Below, piece after piece: positions 27,061 to 35,078 of a stretch of 64,000 bases of DNA (position 1 is its first letter; every line of letters begins with the position of its first letter). The position numbers were made by a program, and so were the translations under genes. The stretch comes from Roseovarius dicentrarchi (lineage in GTDB: Bacteria > Pseudomonadota > Alphaproteobacteria > Rhodobacterales > Rhodobacteraceae): the NCBI RefSeq assembly GCF_003316635.1, contig NZ_QNQP01000017.1:1-64000 (forward strand), read 5' to 3'. The notes under the pieces were generated by a model that was given only the letters and a program-made list of their open reading frames with translations, was not told where the DNA came from and made no database searches.

Positions 27061-28444
27061 TGTCTGTCTCCTCCTGCGGGGATGTCTGAAGATCGCGATA
27101 CCATGTGCCCAGGATCAGCTCTTTCACCTCGGCCCATGTGCGATCGAACGTCTCGCGGCCGCGCACATAGGTGTCGCGGTTGAATTCGCGGTAATCGGCC
27201 TCGTAGATGCCATTCACCTGCTCGCCCGCCTGGCCCACCATCGCCGTCAGCTCCTGCCGGTAGGTGGTCATGAAATCGCCGAAATAGGCCTGAATGACAT
27301 TGGCCAGATCGGTCTGCTGGCCCGCATCGAACCGGGTGATCAGGGCGCGCACGGCGTCCCATTCGAATTTGACCTCCGGCAGGCCATCGGCGCGGCGGAC
27401 GGCGTTTTCACCCTCCTCGATGCTGGCGAAGGTGGAGTAGAGCATATCGAAAAACCGCCCCGTCGAGTCGAATTCCAGAAACGACGCCCCCAGCGGCACC
27501 AGCAGGATATCGGCCGCCGCCAGCGCGTTGATCGTCAGGTAGCCAAGCGCGGGCGGAGTATCCAGAAAGATGATGTCGTAATCGTCAAGGATGCGTTCGC
27601 CGCTGAGCGCGTTCGACAGCGCATCCCACAGCGACCAGCTGCGCAGGCCCATGCGCCAGACCGGGATCTGGAATTCGGCCCAGTAAAGATTCAGCTGCGC
27701 ACCCATCAGGTCGATATTGGGCCAGTGGGTGGGCTGGATGATGTCGCGGGCGCGCGTATTCAGCGCCTCGGTCAGCGTCTCGTCAAAGGGCAGAGGCGGC
27801 AGATCGGCGGCGGCGCGCACGGTGTTTTCGCCCTGCACCGCCTGCGCGTAATCCTTGGCCAGCAGCGGAAAGGCGGTGGACCATTCATCGGGCACGTCGC
27901 CGCCCATGATCGAGGTGAGCGAGCCTTGGGAATCCAGATCGATCACCAGCACCTTGTAGCCGTCCAGCGCGGCGGACATGGCCAGATGCGCGGTCGTCGT
28001 GGTCTTGGACGTGCCGCCCTTGAAATTGGACACGGCGACGATTTTGGCAGGCAGCCCCTTGGGCCGCCATGGCAGATATTCGCGGTCTGCCGCGCCCTCG
28101 GCGGCGAAATGCTGGCGCAGGCGCAGCACCTCCTCCAGAGTGAACCACTTGGAATTGCCCTCGCCCACGCCCTGCGGCAGGTCGGGGTATTTTTTCAGCA
28201 CCCGGCGGAAATGGGCCGGGGCGACGGGGATCAGGTATTTGCAGATCTCCCATGTGGAGAACCGGCGCAGGCGTTTCTTGCCGTCGGGGGCATAGCCGCG
28301 CTTGGCCAGATCCTGCCGGCCTTTCGCGGCGAAAGCGGCGGCTTTGGCGAATCGCGCGGTCGAGATAGGCTCGGACAACCGGGCTGCGGCCTTGGCCGGA
28401 TCAATGTTGAAATAGGGGGGGATGGGATCCTTGCCTGCGGTCAT
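27053..28444 (-). CDS. parA: ParA/RepA-type plasmid partition ATPase
   Basis: Walker-type ATPase of 463 residues that positions the replicon on the nucleoid with ParB. The N-terminal ~130 residues contain a DNA-binding helix-turn-helix region (RRFSTWEICKYLIPVAP, WFTLEEVLRLRQHF), as in RepA of repABC plasmids and P1-like ParA. The deviant Walker A is KGGTSKTT at 142-149, followed by VLVIDLDSQGSLTSIMG and Walker B DIIFLDTPPALGYLTINAL. The N-terminal HTH implies autoregulation at its promoter in 28445-28510, where GATGTGC and GCACATC face each other 30 bases apart. Divergent from the rep gene. Confidence 0.92.
   Translation of the reverse strand: MTAGKDPIPPYFNIDPAKAAARLSEPISTARFAKAAAFAAKGRQDLAKRGYAPDGKKRLRRFSTWEICKYLIPVAPAHFRRVLKKYPDLPQGVGEGNSKWFTLEEVLRLRQHFAAEGAADREYLPWRPKGLPAKIVAVSNFKGGTSKTTTTAHLAMSAALDGYKVLVIDLDSQGSLTSIMGGDVPDEWSTAFPLLAKDYAQAVQGENTVRAAADLPPLPFDETLTEALNTRARDIIQPTHWPNIDLMGAQLNLYWAEFQIPVWRMGLRSWSLWDALSNALSGERILDDYDIIFLDTPPALGYLTINALAAADILLVPLGASFLEFDSTGRFFDMLYSTFASIEEGENAVRRADGLPEVKFEWDAVRALITRFDAGQQTDLANVIQAYFGDFMTTYRQELTAMVGQAGEQVNGIYEADYREFNRDTYVRGRETFDRTWAEVKELILGTWYRDLQTSPQEETDNG
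28321..28335. other. parS-like palindrome 3 (inside parA 5' end)
   Basis: CTTTCG-CGG-CGAAAG, the outer pair switched from G-C to C-G, but the inner TTTCG-CGG-CGAAA identical to the copy at 26984. Third member of the palindrome set spread along the par operon. Confidence 0.4.
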
Positions 28445-28969
28445 CCGGTTTCCTTTGTGATGTGCGCTGTCTTATGCGTTTTTTAACAATCTATGGCACA
28501 TCGCACCGGCCAAGTGAATCGCCAAGGCAGGCTTTGCCCCTTAAATGCAGAGTATTGACGCAAGGAAGCAGCCACAAAGTTGAAGAATCTTTAAGAACTT
28601 TAGAATCTTTGGCCCTGATAATCCTATTATTTCCAGCAGGTTACACCTGTTTGGGCGCCCGGATACAGGCCCAAGGGCACCCGGATGCGGGATGAAGGGG
28701 ACCGCAAAGCAGGGGCAGGGGCGCCGATTCGCGGGATAAGGGGCACCCGGCCCGTATTAGAGCCTGTTATCGCCGAATCGGGCCATCTTTCCGCCGTATC
28801 CGCGCAAGGCCATCCTGTAAACGGGTCCGCTTGGCGGCCGCTGCGCCCTGCGCCCGGTGCATTAAGAACCCGTTTACGGGACCGGGTCCAAGCTGGCAAA
28901 GGCACCCGGCAAGGGATTGAAGCGGGGTCCCTGCGCAGGCATACTGGACCAAAAGCGAGAGGCAAGGCG
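28445..28969. other. Probable replication origin region between parA and rep
   Basis: This 525-base stretch between divergent parA and rep holds no convincing gene and several origin-like elements. An AT-rich segment (about 28577-28635) contains AGAATCTTT twice (28584, 28602), a possible melting region. Iteron-like repeats cover 28652-28910. GTAAACGGGT (28817-28826) faces ACCCGTTTAC (28868-28877), a 10-bp perfect inverted repeat just upstream of rep that could be its operator. GATGTGC/GCACATC (28459, 28496) sits in the parA promoter region. The arrangement is that expected of an iteron plasmid origin. An open frame extends rep to 28685, but its translation is unlike the family. Confidence 0.65.
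28652..28910 (+). repeat. Iteron-like repeats GGCRCCCGG
   Basis: Four copies in the same orientation: TGGGCGCCCGGAT (28652), AGGGCACCCGGAT (28674), GGGGCACCCGGCC (28740) and AAGGCACCCGGCA (about 28899). The first two are 22 bases apart (two helical turns) and share GGAT at the end. They are candidate Rep-binding sites. Spacing of the last two is irregular, so the repeat set may be partly decayed or incidental. Confidence 0.5.
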
Positions 28970-30151
28970 ATGGACGACATTCCACGCGACAAGTTGAGCG
29001 GCGCATTGCGGCGCGGCGCGGTCAAGAAACACGTGGCGGCGATCCATGTGTCGGGCAAGCTGACGCTGCTTCAGCGCAAGCTGTCCAACGTGCTGCTGCT
29101 GAACGCCTATGACACCCTGACCAGTCAGAGCCATCACCAGATCGACGCGCGCACGCTGTGCCTGATGATCGGGTATAATTCCAACGACCTGCAAACGCTG
29201 AAACAGTCTCTGCGCGGCCTTGCAGAGACTGTGGCCGAATGGGATATGCTGGACGCGCAAGGGCAGCAGGAATGGGGCGTGTCCAGCCTGCTGAGCTATG
29301 CCAAGCTGAAGGGCGGCGTGTGCGAATACGCCTATTCCCCGGCGCTGGCGGAAAAGCTGCACGACCCCAAGGTGTTTGCCCTGATCAACCTGAACATTCA
29401 GCGCAAGTTCACCAGCGGCCATGCGCTGGCGCTGTACGAAAACTGCTACCGCTTTGTGCGCACGGGCAGCACCGGCTGGTGGACGATGGACCTGTTCCGC
29501 CGCCTGATGGGGCTGGACGGGTCGGCCTATTACGAGAGCTACAAGCACCTGAACGCCAAGGTGATCAAACCCGCCGTGGCCGAGGTGAACCAGACCAGCA
29601 ACATCGTCATCACGCCCGAAATCCGCAAGCGCGGGCGCACGGTGTCCGAGCTGCGCTTTGTCATCAAGGAGAACCCGCAGCTGGCGATACTGGATCTGGA
29701 CGACGGCGCAGGGGTGCGGCACGGGCAGGTTTATGCCCGGCTGCGCGATCTGGGGGTCAGCGACCGTCTGGCGCGCCAATGGCTGTCCACCCACGGCGAA
29801 GAGCAGGTCGCGGCCAAGATCGACTATGTCGGCAAGCGCAAGAATGTCGATAGCATGGTCGGCTATCTCAGCGCGGCGCTGGCGGGCAATTACGGCGCGG
29901 AGGCCGCGCCCGAGGCCAAGCCGCAATCGCCCCGCGCCGAACGTCTGAAGCGCCTGCTGGAGGCGGTGGCCGCCCGCAGCCCGACGCAGCGCGACGCTGA
30001 CAAGCGATTGTTCCTGAACCAGATCACCGAGCCGGCCAAGCGGCATGATTTCGAGCGGTTCGGCTGGATGTCGGCGCTGAACGTGGCCGAAATCTGTGCC
30101 TTTTGGGAGGAGTTCAATCCGGGCCTGTTCGATGGGCTGGAGCCGGTCTAG
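28970..30151 (+). CDS. Plasmid replication initiator (Rep_3-like)
   Basis: Replication initiator of 393 residues, expected to bind iterons and open the origin. The N-terminal half has the tandem winged-helix layout of Rep_3/RepB initiators: SGKLTLLQRKLSNVLLLNAYDTL, TLCLMIGYNSNDLQTLKQSLRGL, then KVFALINLNIQRKFTSGHALALYENCYRF and WWTMDLFRRLMGL. ATG 28970 has GAGAGG upstream and starts the family-like part (MDDIPRDKLSGALRRG). The C-terminal 150 residues are variable. It is divergent from parAB and convergent with the GntR gene. Which Roseobacter-type replicon class it belongs to was not determined. Confidence 0.82.
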   Translation: MDDIPRDKLSGALRRGAVKKHVAAIHVSGKLTLLQRKLSNVLLLNAYDTLTSQSHHQIDARTLCLMIGYNSNDLQTLKQSLRGLAETVAEWDMLDAQGQQEWGVSSLLSYAKLKGGVCEYAYSPALAEKLHDPKVFALINLNIQRKFTSGHALALYENCYRFVRTGSTGWWTMDLFRRLMGLDGSAYYESYKHLNAKVIKPAVAEVNQTSNIVITPEIRKRGRTVSELRFVIKENPQLAILDLDDGAGVRHGQVYARLRDLGVSDRLARQWLSTHGEEQVAAKIDYVGKRKNVDSMVGYLSAALAGNYGAEAAPEAKPQSPRAERLKRLLEAVAARSPTQRDADKRLFLNQITEPAKRHDFERFGWMSALNVAEICAFWEEFNPGLFDGLEPV

Positions 30152-30155
30152 CGGA

Positions 30156-30833
30156 TCAGGCGGCGCCGGGTTCCTGCGTTTGCAGCCATTGGATCACCGA
30201 TGCGCGCTTGGCCTCCATGTGGCGCAGCAGGGTCTGCCCCAGCGCCGCGCCGTCGCGGGCCGACAGGTGGGTGATGATATCCTCATGCTCGGCCACCGCC
30301 TGCGCCCAGCGGCCTTCGGTCATGTTGGCCAGATAGCGCGCGCGCTGCATCCGCAGCGACAGCGCAAGGCAGGAGGCGGTCAGCGTATTGTTGCGCGCGG
30401 CCAGCAGGATCGCGCGGTGGATCTGCTGGTTCAGCGCGAAATATGACTTCAGATCGCGCGCGGCATAGCTGCGCATCATCTGGTCATGCAGATCGCGCAC
30501 GGCGGTGATTTCGCCGTCCGTCATCGCCCGGCAGGCCAATTCGCCCGACAGCGCCTCCAGCGCGCCAAGGACGGGGAACACCTCGTCCACCTCGGCCACG
30601 GTGACGGGGGTGACCCATGCGCCGCGGTTCGGCTCCAGCCGGACCAGACCGTCCGAGGCCAGCACCTTCAGCGCCTCGCGCAGCGGGGTGCGCGAGACGT
30701 CGAATTGCGCGCACAGATCCTTTTCCGGCACCTTGGCGCCCGGCGCCAGATCGCCGTTGATGATCAGCTGTTGCAGGCGGCTGACCAGCTGCTGATGCAG
30801 GGAGGTGCGTTTGATCGGCTGGGCGGCGTTCAT
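30156..30833 (-). CDS. GntR-family (FCD) transcription regulator
   Basis: Regulator of 225 residues with an N-terminal winged helix (LHQQLVSRLQQLIINGDLAPGAKVPEKDLCAQFDVSRTPLREALKVLASDGL) and a C-terminal all-helical FCD ligand-binding domain. The FCD metal-ligand pattern is visible (HDQMMRSY, FHRAI-like NQQIHRAIL, EHEDIITHL). Its start overlaps the stop of the FAD/Fe-S dehydrogenase gene (ATGA), so it is translationally coupled to its probable target. It likely binds the 20-bp palindrome at 33769 in the divergent promoter. The effector is probably a small organic acid (inference). Confidence 0.9.
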   Translation of the reverse strand: MNAAQPIKRTSLHQQLVSRLQQLIINGDLAPGAKVPEKDLCAQFDVSRTPLREALKVLASDGLVRLEPNRGAWVTPVTVAEVDEVFPVLGALEALSGELACRAMTDGEITAVRDLHDQMMRSYAARDLKSYFALNQQIHRAILLAARNNTLTASCLALSLRMQRARYLANMTEGRWAQAVAEHEDIITHLSARDGAALGQTLLRHMEAKRASVIQWLQTQEPGAA

Positions 30834-33730
30834 GCGGTATCAGATATCTTTTTCAGGGCCATTTCAAGGACGCGCGCCACGTGGATCGGTTTGCGCCCGG
30901 CGGTATCTGATATCTGATGGCGGCAGGATGTGCCATCGGCAACGATCAATGTGGTGTCGTCGGCGGCGCGTACCGCCGGGGCCAGATCCAGCTCGGCCAT
31001 CTTGCGCGATACCTCGTGCGTGTCCGTGGCATAGCCGAACGATCCGGCCATGCCGCAGCAGCTGGTTTCGACCGTTTCGATTTCGGTATCGGGCAGGCGG
31101 GCGAGCGTTTTCTGAATGGCCGACATCACGCCCATCGCCTTTTGGTGGCAATGGCCGTGCAGCAGGATCTTGGGCGCGGGCGATTGCAGCGGCAGTTTTA
31201 AATCGGGGTTATCCTGCTGATCGGCGATATATTCCTCCAGCATCCGGGCCTGCCGGGCCAGCAGGGCGGTATCGTCGCCCGGCAGCAGGGCGGGGATTTC
31301 GTCGCGCAGGGTCAGAAGGCAGCTTGGCTCCAGCCCGATGATGGGCAGGCCCTGCCGGGCGGCGGGCAGCAGCGCATCGACCAGGCGTTGCGCCTCGGCC
31401 TTGGCCTGATCCACCAGACCGGCGGACAGGAACGTGCGCCCACAGCAGAGCGGGCGCTGGCCCTTTGGTGCGGCGACGACCTGAACGGGGATCCGGGCGG
31501 CGTCCAGCACAGTGCAGGCGGCGCGCAGATTCTCCGGCTCGAAATAACGGTTGAAGCAGTCGGCAAAGAGGATCGCCTGCGGGGCATCTGCGGCGGCCTC
31601 CGCATCGCGGAAGGGTCGCGCGCTCCATTTCGGCAGGTCGCGGGTGGCGGTAAAGCCGGTCAGACGCTCGGTCAGGCGGGCCATACCCGGCAGGCTGTTG
31701 CGCAGGTTCGCCAGCGCCGGGGCGCGCGCGGCCCATGGCGCATAGCGCGGCAGGTAGCCGACCAGCCGGTCGTGCAGGCTGAGGCCGCGCGCGCGGACGC
31801 GGGCGGCCTGCACCTCGATCTTCATGCGGGCCATGTCAACGCCGGTGGGACATTCGCGCTTGCACCCCTTGCAGGAGACGCACAGCTTCATCGTGTCGGC
31901 CATGGCATCGGAGGTCAGCGCATCCGGGCCAAGCTGCCCGGTGATTGCCAGCCGCAGGGTATTGGCGCGGCCGCGGGTCAGATCCTGCTCCTTGCGGGTG
32001 ACGCGGAAGGACGGGCACATCACGCCGCCCTTCAGCTTGCGGCAGGCGCCGTTGTTGTTGCACATCTCGATCGCGCCCTGAAACCCGCCGCCGCTGCCCG
32101 TCCAGTCGGACCAGTCCAGCGCGGTCTGCATTTCGGGGGCGGCATAATCGGGGCCATAGCGGAACAGGCGCCGGTCATCCATTTTCGGCGCATCGACGAT
32201 CTTGCCGGGGTTCATGAGATTATCGGGGTCAAAGCGCGCTTTGACTTCGGCGAAATTGGCCACCATGCGGGGGCCGAACATCTTCTCATGAAATTCGGAC
32301 CGCACGATGCCGTCGCCATGTTCGCCCGAATGCGACCCCTTGTAGCGCGCGACCAGATCGAAACATTCCTCGGCAATCGCGCGCATGGTGGCGGCGTCCT
32401 TGTCCAGTTTCAGGTTCAGCACCGGGCGCACATGCAGGCAGCCCACGGATGCGTGGGCATACCATGTGCCGCGCGTGCCGTGCCGCTCGAAAATCTCGGT
32501 CAGGCCGGCGGTGTAGGCGGCCAGATCGGGCAGGGCGACGGCGCAATCCTCGACAAAGGACACCGGCTTGCCGTCCTCCTTCATCGACATCATGATGTTC
32601 AGGCCCGAACTGCGCAGGTCGGCGATGCGGCCCTGCATGGCGGCATCCGTGACATGGGTCACGCCGCCCCATGCGGGGCCGGCGCCGGTCCAGGAATAGC
32701 CCAGATCGCCCATCATTTCGTCCAGCGCGCGCAGCTTGGCGGGGTGGCGGCTGGCATCCTCTTCGGCGAATTCGACCAGCAGCAGCGCGGCGGGGGTGCC
32801 GGTCACGACCTCCTCGATGGTCGCGCGGAACATCGGAATGTCGCGGGCCAGCGCGATCATGGTGGCATCGACCAGCTCCACCCCTTGCGGGTTCAGCGTG
32901 ACCAGATGCTGCGCCGCCTCCATCGCCTGACGGAAGGTGGCGAAATGGCAGATGCCCAGCACCTTTTGCGTCAGGATCGGCCACAGCTTCAGCTCGATCG
33001 CGGTGGAATAGGCCAGCGTCCCTTCGGAGCCGACCAGCAGATGCGCAAGGTTATTGGGCGCCTGCGCGGGCGTCAGCGCGTCGATATTATAGCCGCCGAC
33101 GCGGCGCATCACATCGGGAAAGCGGGCGGCGATTTCATCCGCCTCGCGCGCGCCAAGGCGCAGCATGTCACCCCGCAGATCGGTCAGGCCGGGCGACGGG
33201 TCGGGGCCGAAATGGTGATGACTGCCGTCGGCCAGAAACCCGTCAATCGACAGCACATTGTCGCGCATCATGCCATAGCGCAGCGATTTGCCGCCGCAGG
33301 AATTGTTGCCGGTCATGCCGCCGATGGTGGCGCGCGACGCGGTGGACACGTCCACCGGAAACCACAGGCCATGCGGCTTCAGCGCGCGGTTCAATTCGTC
33401 CAGAACGATGCCGGGACGCACGACGCAGCGCATCCCCTCAACATCCAGTTCCAGAATGTCGTTGAAATACTGCGTGTTATCCAGAACCAGCGCCTCGTTC
33501 ACCGTCTGCCCGCATTGCGAGGTGCCGCCGCCGCGCGGCAGGATCGGCACGCCCTGATCGCGGGCAATATCCAGCGCGGCGCGGATGTCATCGACTGATT
33601 TCGGCGACAGCACCCCCAGCGGCATCATCTGATAAAGCGACGCATCGGTGGCGTAGCGCCCGCGCGAGAAGCGGTCGAACATCACGTCGCCTTCGACGCG
33701 GGATTTCAGAAGGTCGGCAAGCTGGGGCAT
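30830..33730 (-). CDS. FAD-binding and Fe-S 2-hydroxyacid dehydrogenase (D-lactate dehydrogenase/YdiJ type)
   Basis: Membrane-associated or soluble dehydrogenase of 966 residues fusing an FAD domain to an iron-sulfur and CCG domain. The N-terminal PCMH-type FAD domain has PRGGGTSQCGQ and TIGGMTGNNSCGGKSLRYG; FAD-oxidase C-terminal residues follow (HASVGCLHVRP, SGEHGDGIVRSEF). The Fe-S part has CVSCKGCKRECPTGVD, and the CCG domain has CGRTF and SCCGMAGSFG. This suits D-lactate, D-2-hydroxyglutarate or glycolate-like substrates. ATG 33730 has GAGGAA 10 bases upstream; a longer frame to 33802 reads through the operator. It is divergent from the aminotransferase. Confidence 0.88.
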   Translation of the reverse strand: MPQLADLLKSRVEGDVMFDRFSRGRYATDASLYQMMPLGVLSPKSVDDIRAALDIARDQGVPILPRGGGTSQCGQTVNEALVLDNTQYFNDILELDVEGMRCVVRPGIVLDELNRALKPHGLWFPVDVSTASRATIGGMTGNNSCGGKSLRYGMMRDNVLSIDGFLADGSHHHFGPDPSPGLTDLRGDMLRLGAREADEIAARFPDVMRRVGGYNIDALTPAQAPNNLAHLLVGSEGTLAYSTAIELKLWPILTQKVLGICHFATFRQAMEAAQHLVTLNPQGVELVDATMIALARDIPMFRATIEEVVTGTPAALLLVEFAEEDASRHPAKLRALDEMMGDLGYSWTGAGPAWGGVTHVTDAAMQGRIADLRSSGLNIMMSMKEDGKPVSFVEDCAVALPDLAAYTAGLTEIFERHGTRGTWYAHASVGCLHVRPVLNLKLDKDAATMRAIAEECFDLVARYKGSHSGEHGDGIVRSEFHEKMFGPRMVANFAEVKARFDPDNLMNPGKIVDAPKMDDRRLFRYGPDYAAPEMQTALDWSDWTGSGGGFQGAIEMCNNNGACRKLKGGVMCPSFRVTRKEQDLTRGRANTLRLAITGQLGPDALTSDAMADTMKLCVSCKGCKRECPTGVDMARMKIEVQAARVRARGLSLHDRLVGYLPRYAPWAARAPALANLRNSLPGMARLTERLTGFTATRDLPKWSARPFRDAEAAADAPQAILFADCFNRYFEPENLRAACTVLDAARIPVQVVAAPKGQRPLCCGRTFLSAGLVDQAKAEAQRLVDALLPAARQGLPIIGLEPSCLLTLRDEIPALLPGDDTALLARQARMLEEYIADQQDNPDLKLPLQSPAPKILLHGHCHQKAMGVMSAIQKTLARLPDTEIETVETSCCGMAGSFGYATDTHEVSRKMAELDLAPAVRAADDTTLIVADGTSCRHQISDTAGRKPIHVARVLEMALKKISDTA

Positions 33731-33768
33731 GGGGCGTTGTTTCCTCGGGCGCGACATTTTCATTGACA

Positions 33769-33788
33769 TAATTTTGAATTCAAAATTA
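33769..33788. promoter_or_regulatory. 20-bp perfect palindrome in divergent promoter
   Basis: TAATTTTGAATTCAAAATTA is perfectly palindromic. It begins right after a TTGACA -35 element (33763-33768) that would drive the aminotransferase/TRAP operon, so it fills the spacer to a weak -10 near 33786. It also overlaps the promoter of the dehydrogenase-GntR operon. Position and shape fit a GntR/FCD repressor site. Confidence 0.75.
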
Positions 33789-33862
33789 AGTTTAAGCAAC
33801 ACGAAATGCAGGCACCACTGCCGCCCGCGTCAATTTTTACCAATGCTTCGGGGTCCATCGCC

Positions 33863-35020
33863 ATGAGAAAAGCCGGTCGTCACTTCTTGCAGATACCGGG
33901 GCCAAGCGCGGTTCCCGACCGGATCCTGAGCGCGATTGCGCAGCAGACCATCGACCACCGCGGCCCGGCCTTTGCCGCCGTGGGGCAAAAGGCGCTGGAC
34001 GGGCTGAAGACGATCTTCAAGACGGACGAATCGGTGTTCATCTACCCCGCCTCCGGCACCGGCGCGTGGGAGGCGGCGCTGGTCAACACCCTGTCGCCCG
34101 GCGATCATGTGCTGATGTTCGAGACGGGCCATTTCGCCAGCCTGTGGAAAAAGCTGGCCGAAAAGCTGGGCCTGAATGCCGAATTCATCGCGGGTGACTG
34201 GCGCAGCGGCGCCGACCCCGACCAGATCGAGGCGCATCTGGCCGAGGATAAAGACCACCGGATCAAGGCGGTCTGCATCGTGCATAACGAGACGTCCACC
34301 GGGTCGGTATCGCCCGTCGCCGCCGTGCGCGCGGCGATTGACGCGGCGGGCCATCCCGCGCTGCTGATGGTCGATACCATTTCGGGGCTGGGATCGCTGG
34401 ACTACCGGCACGATGAATGGGGCGTCGATGTGACAGTCTCCGGCTCGCAAAAGGGCCTGATGCTGCCGCCGGGCCTGTCGTTCAATGCCGCAAGTGCCAA
34501 GGCGCTGGCCGCGAACAAGACCGCCAAACTGGCCCGCTCCTACTGGGACTGGGGCGAAATGCAGGGGCCGAACGGGACGGGGTATTTCCCCTACACGCCC
34601 GCCACCAACCTGCTCTATGGCCTGAACGTCGCCATTGACATGCTGCATGAGGAAGGGCTTGAGAATGTCTTTGCCCGTCACGCCCGCCACGGCGCGGCGA
34701 CCCGCGCGGCGGTGCGGCATTGGGGGCTGGAGGTTCTGTGCAGCGCGCAGGGGCAGGAAAGCGGCGTTCTGACCGCCGTGATGATGCCCGAGGGCCACAG
34801 CGCTGACGCCTTCCGCGCCAGCACGCTGGCCCATTACGACATATCGCTGGGCAATGGCCTGTCCAAGGTCGCGGACCGGGTGTTCCGCATCGGGCACTTG
34901 GGCGATTTCAACGATCTGATGCTGGTCGCCACGCTGGGCGGCATCGAAATGGGACTGAAAAAGGCGGAGGTGCCCCATAACGCTGGCGGGGTGCAAGCCG
35001 CGATGCAGCTGCTGTCCTGA
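33863..35020 (+). CDS. Class V aminotransferase (serine/alanine/aspartate-glyoxylate type)
   Basis: PLP enzyme of 385 residues, likely transferring an amino group to glyoxylate. Family landmarks are QIPGPSAVPDRILSAIAQQTIDHRGPAF at the N-terminus, YPASGTGAWEAAL, the PLP-binding Asp in LLMVDTISGLGS and Lys197 in SGSQKGLMLPPGL. ATG 33863 (MRKAGRHFLQIPGP) matches the family; the ATG at 33806 would add a low-quality leader. The amino donor (Ser, Ala or Asp, the last as in BhcA of the beta-hydroxyaspartate cycle) cannot be decided. Partner genes bhcBCD are absent. The gene is divergent from the FAD/Fe-S dehydrogenase and heads the TRAP operon. Confidence 0.85.
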   Translation: MRKAGRHFLQIPGPSAVPDRILSAIAQQTIDHRGPAFAAVGQKALDGLKTIFKTDESVFIYPASGTGAWEAALVNTLSPGDHVLMFETGHFASLWKKLAEKLGLNAEFIAGDWRSGADPDQIEAHLAEDKDHRIKAVCIVHNETSTGSVSPVAAVRAAIDAAGHPALLMVDTISGLGSLDYRHDEWGVDVTVSGSQKGLMLPPGLSFNAASAKALAANKTAKLARSYWDWGEMQGPNGTGYFPYTPATNLLYGLNVAIDMLHEEGLENVFARHARHGAATRAAVRHWGLEVLCSAQGQESGVLTAVMMPEGHSADAFRASTLAHYDISLGNGLSKVADRVFRIGHLGDFNDLMLVATLGGIEMGLKKAEVPHNAGGVQAAMQLLS

Positions 35021-35078
35021 GGGGGGCCAATAGCTGCGATCTGGCCGAAAGAGCCGCAATCTCTGGGAGGAGAAAACC

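Noticed and set aside
28685-28969. Upstream in-frame extension of the rep gene
   Set aside because: Encodes a Gly/Arg/Pro-rich leader not typical of initiators and would cover the iteron region; ATG 28970 has a ribosome site.
31388-33598. Long plus-strand open frame opposite the FAD/Fe-S dehydrogenase
   Set aside because: Antisense artefact; the minus-strand protein has complete FAD and Fe-S motifs.
33806-33862. Earlier in-frame ATG of the aminotransferase
   Set aside because: It adds 19 residues unlike the family, and it lies only about 15 bases beyond the likely -10 with no ribosome site.
34000-35020. Assignment of the aminotransferase as BhcA of the beta-hydroxyaspartate cycle
   Set aside because: The family fits, but bhcB, bhcC and bhcD are not in the window, so only a general glyoxylate-type aminotransferase is claimed.
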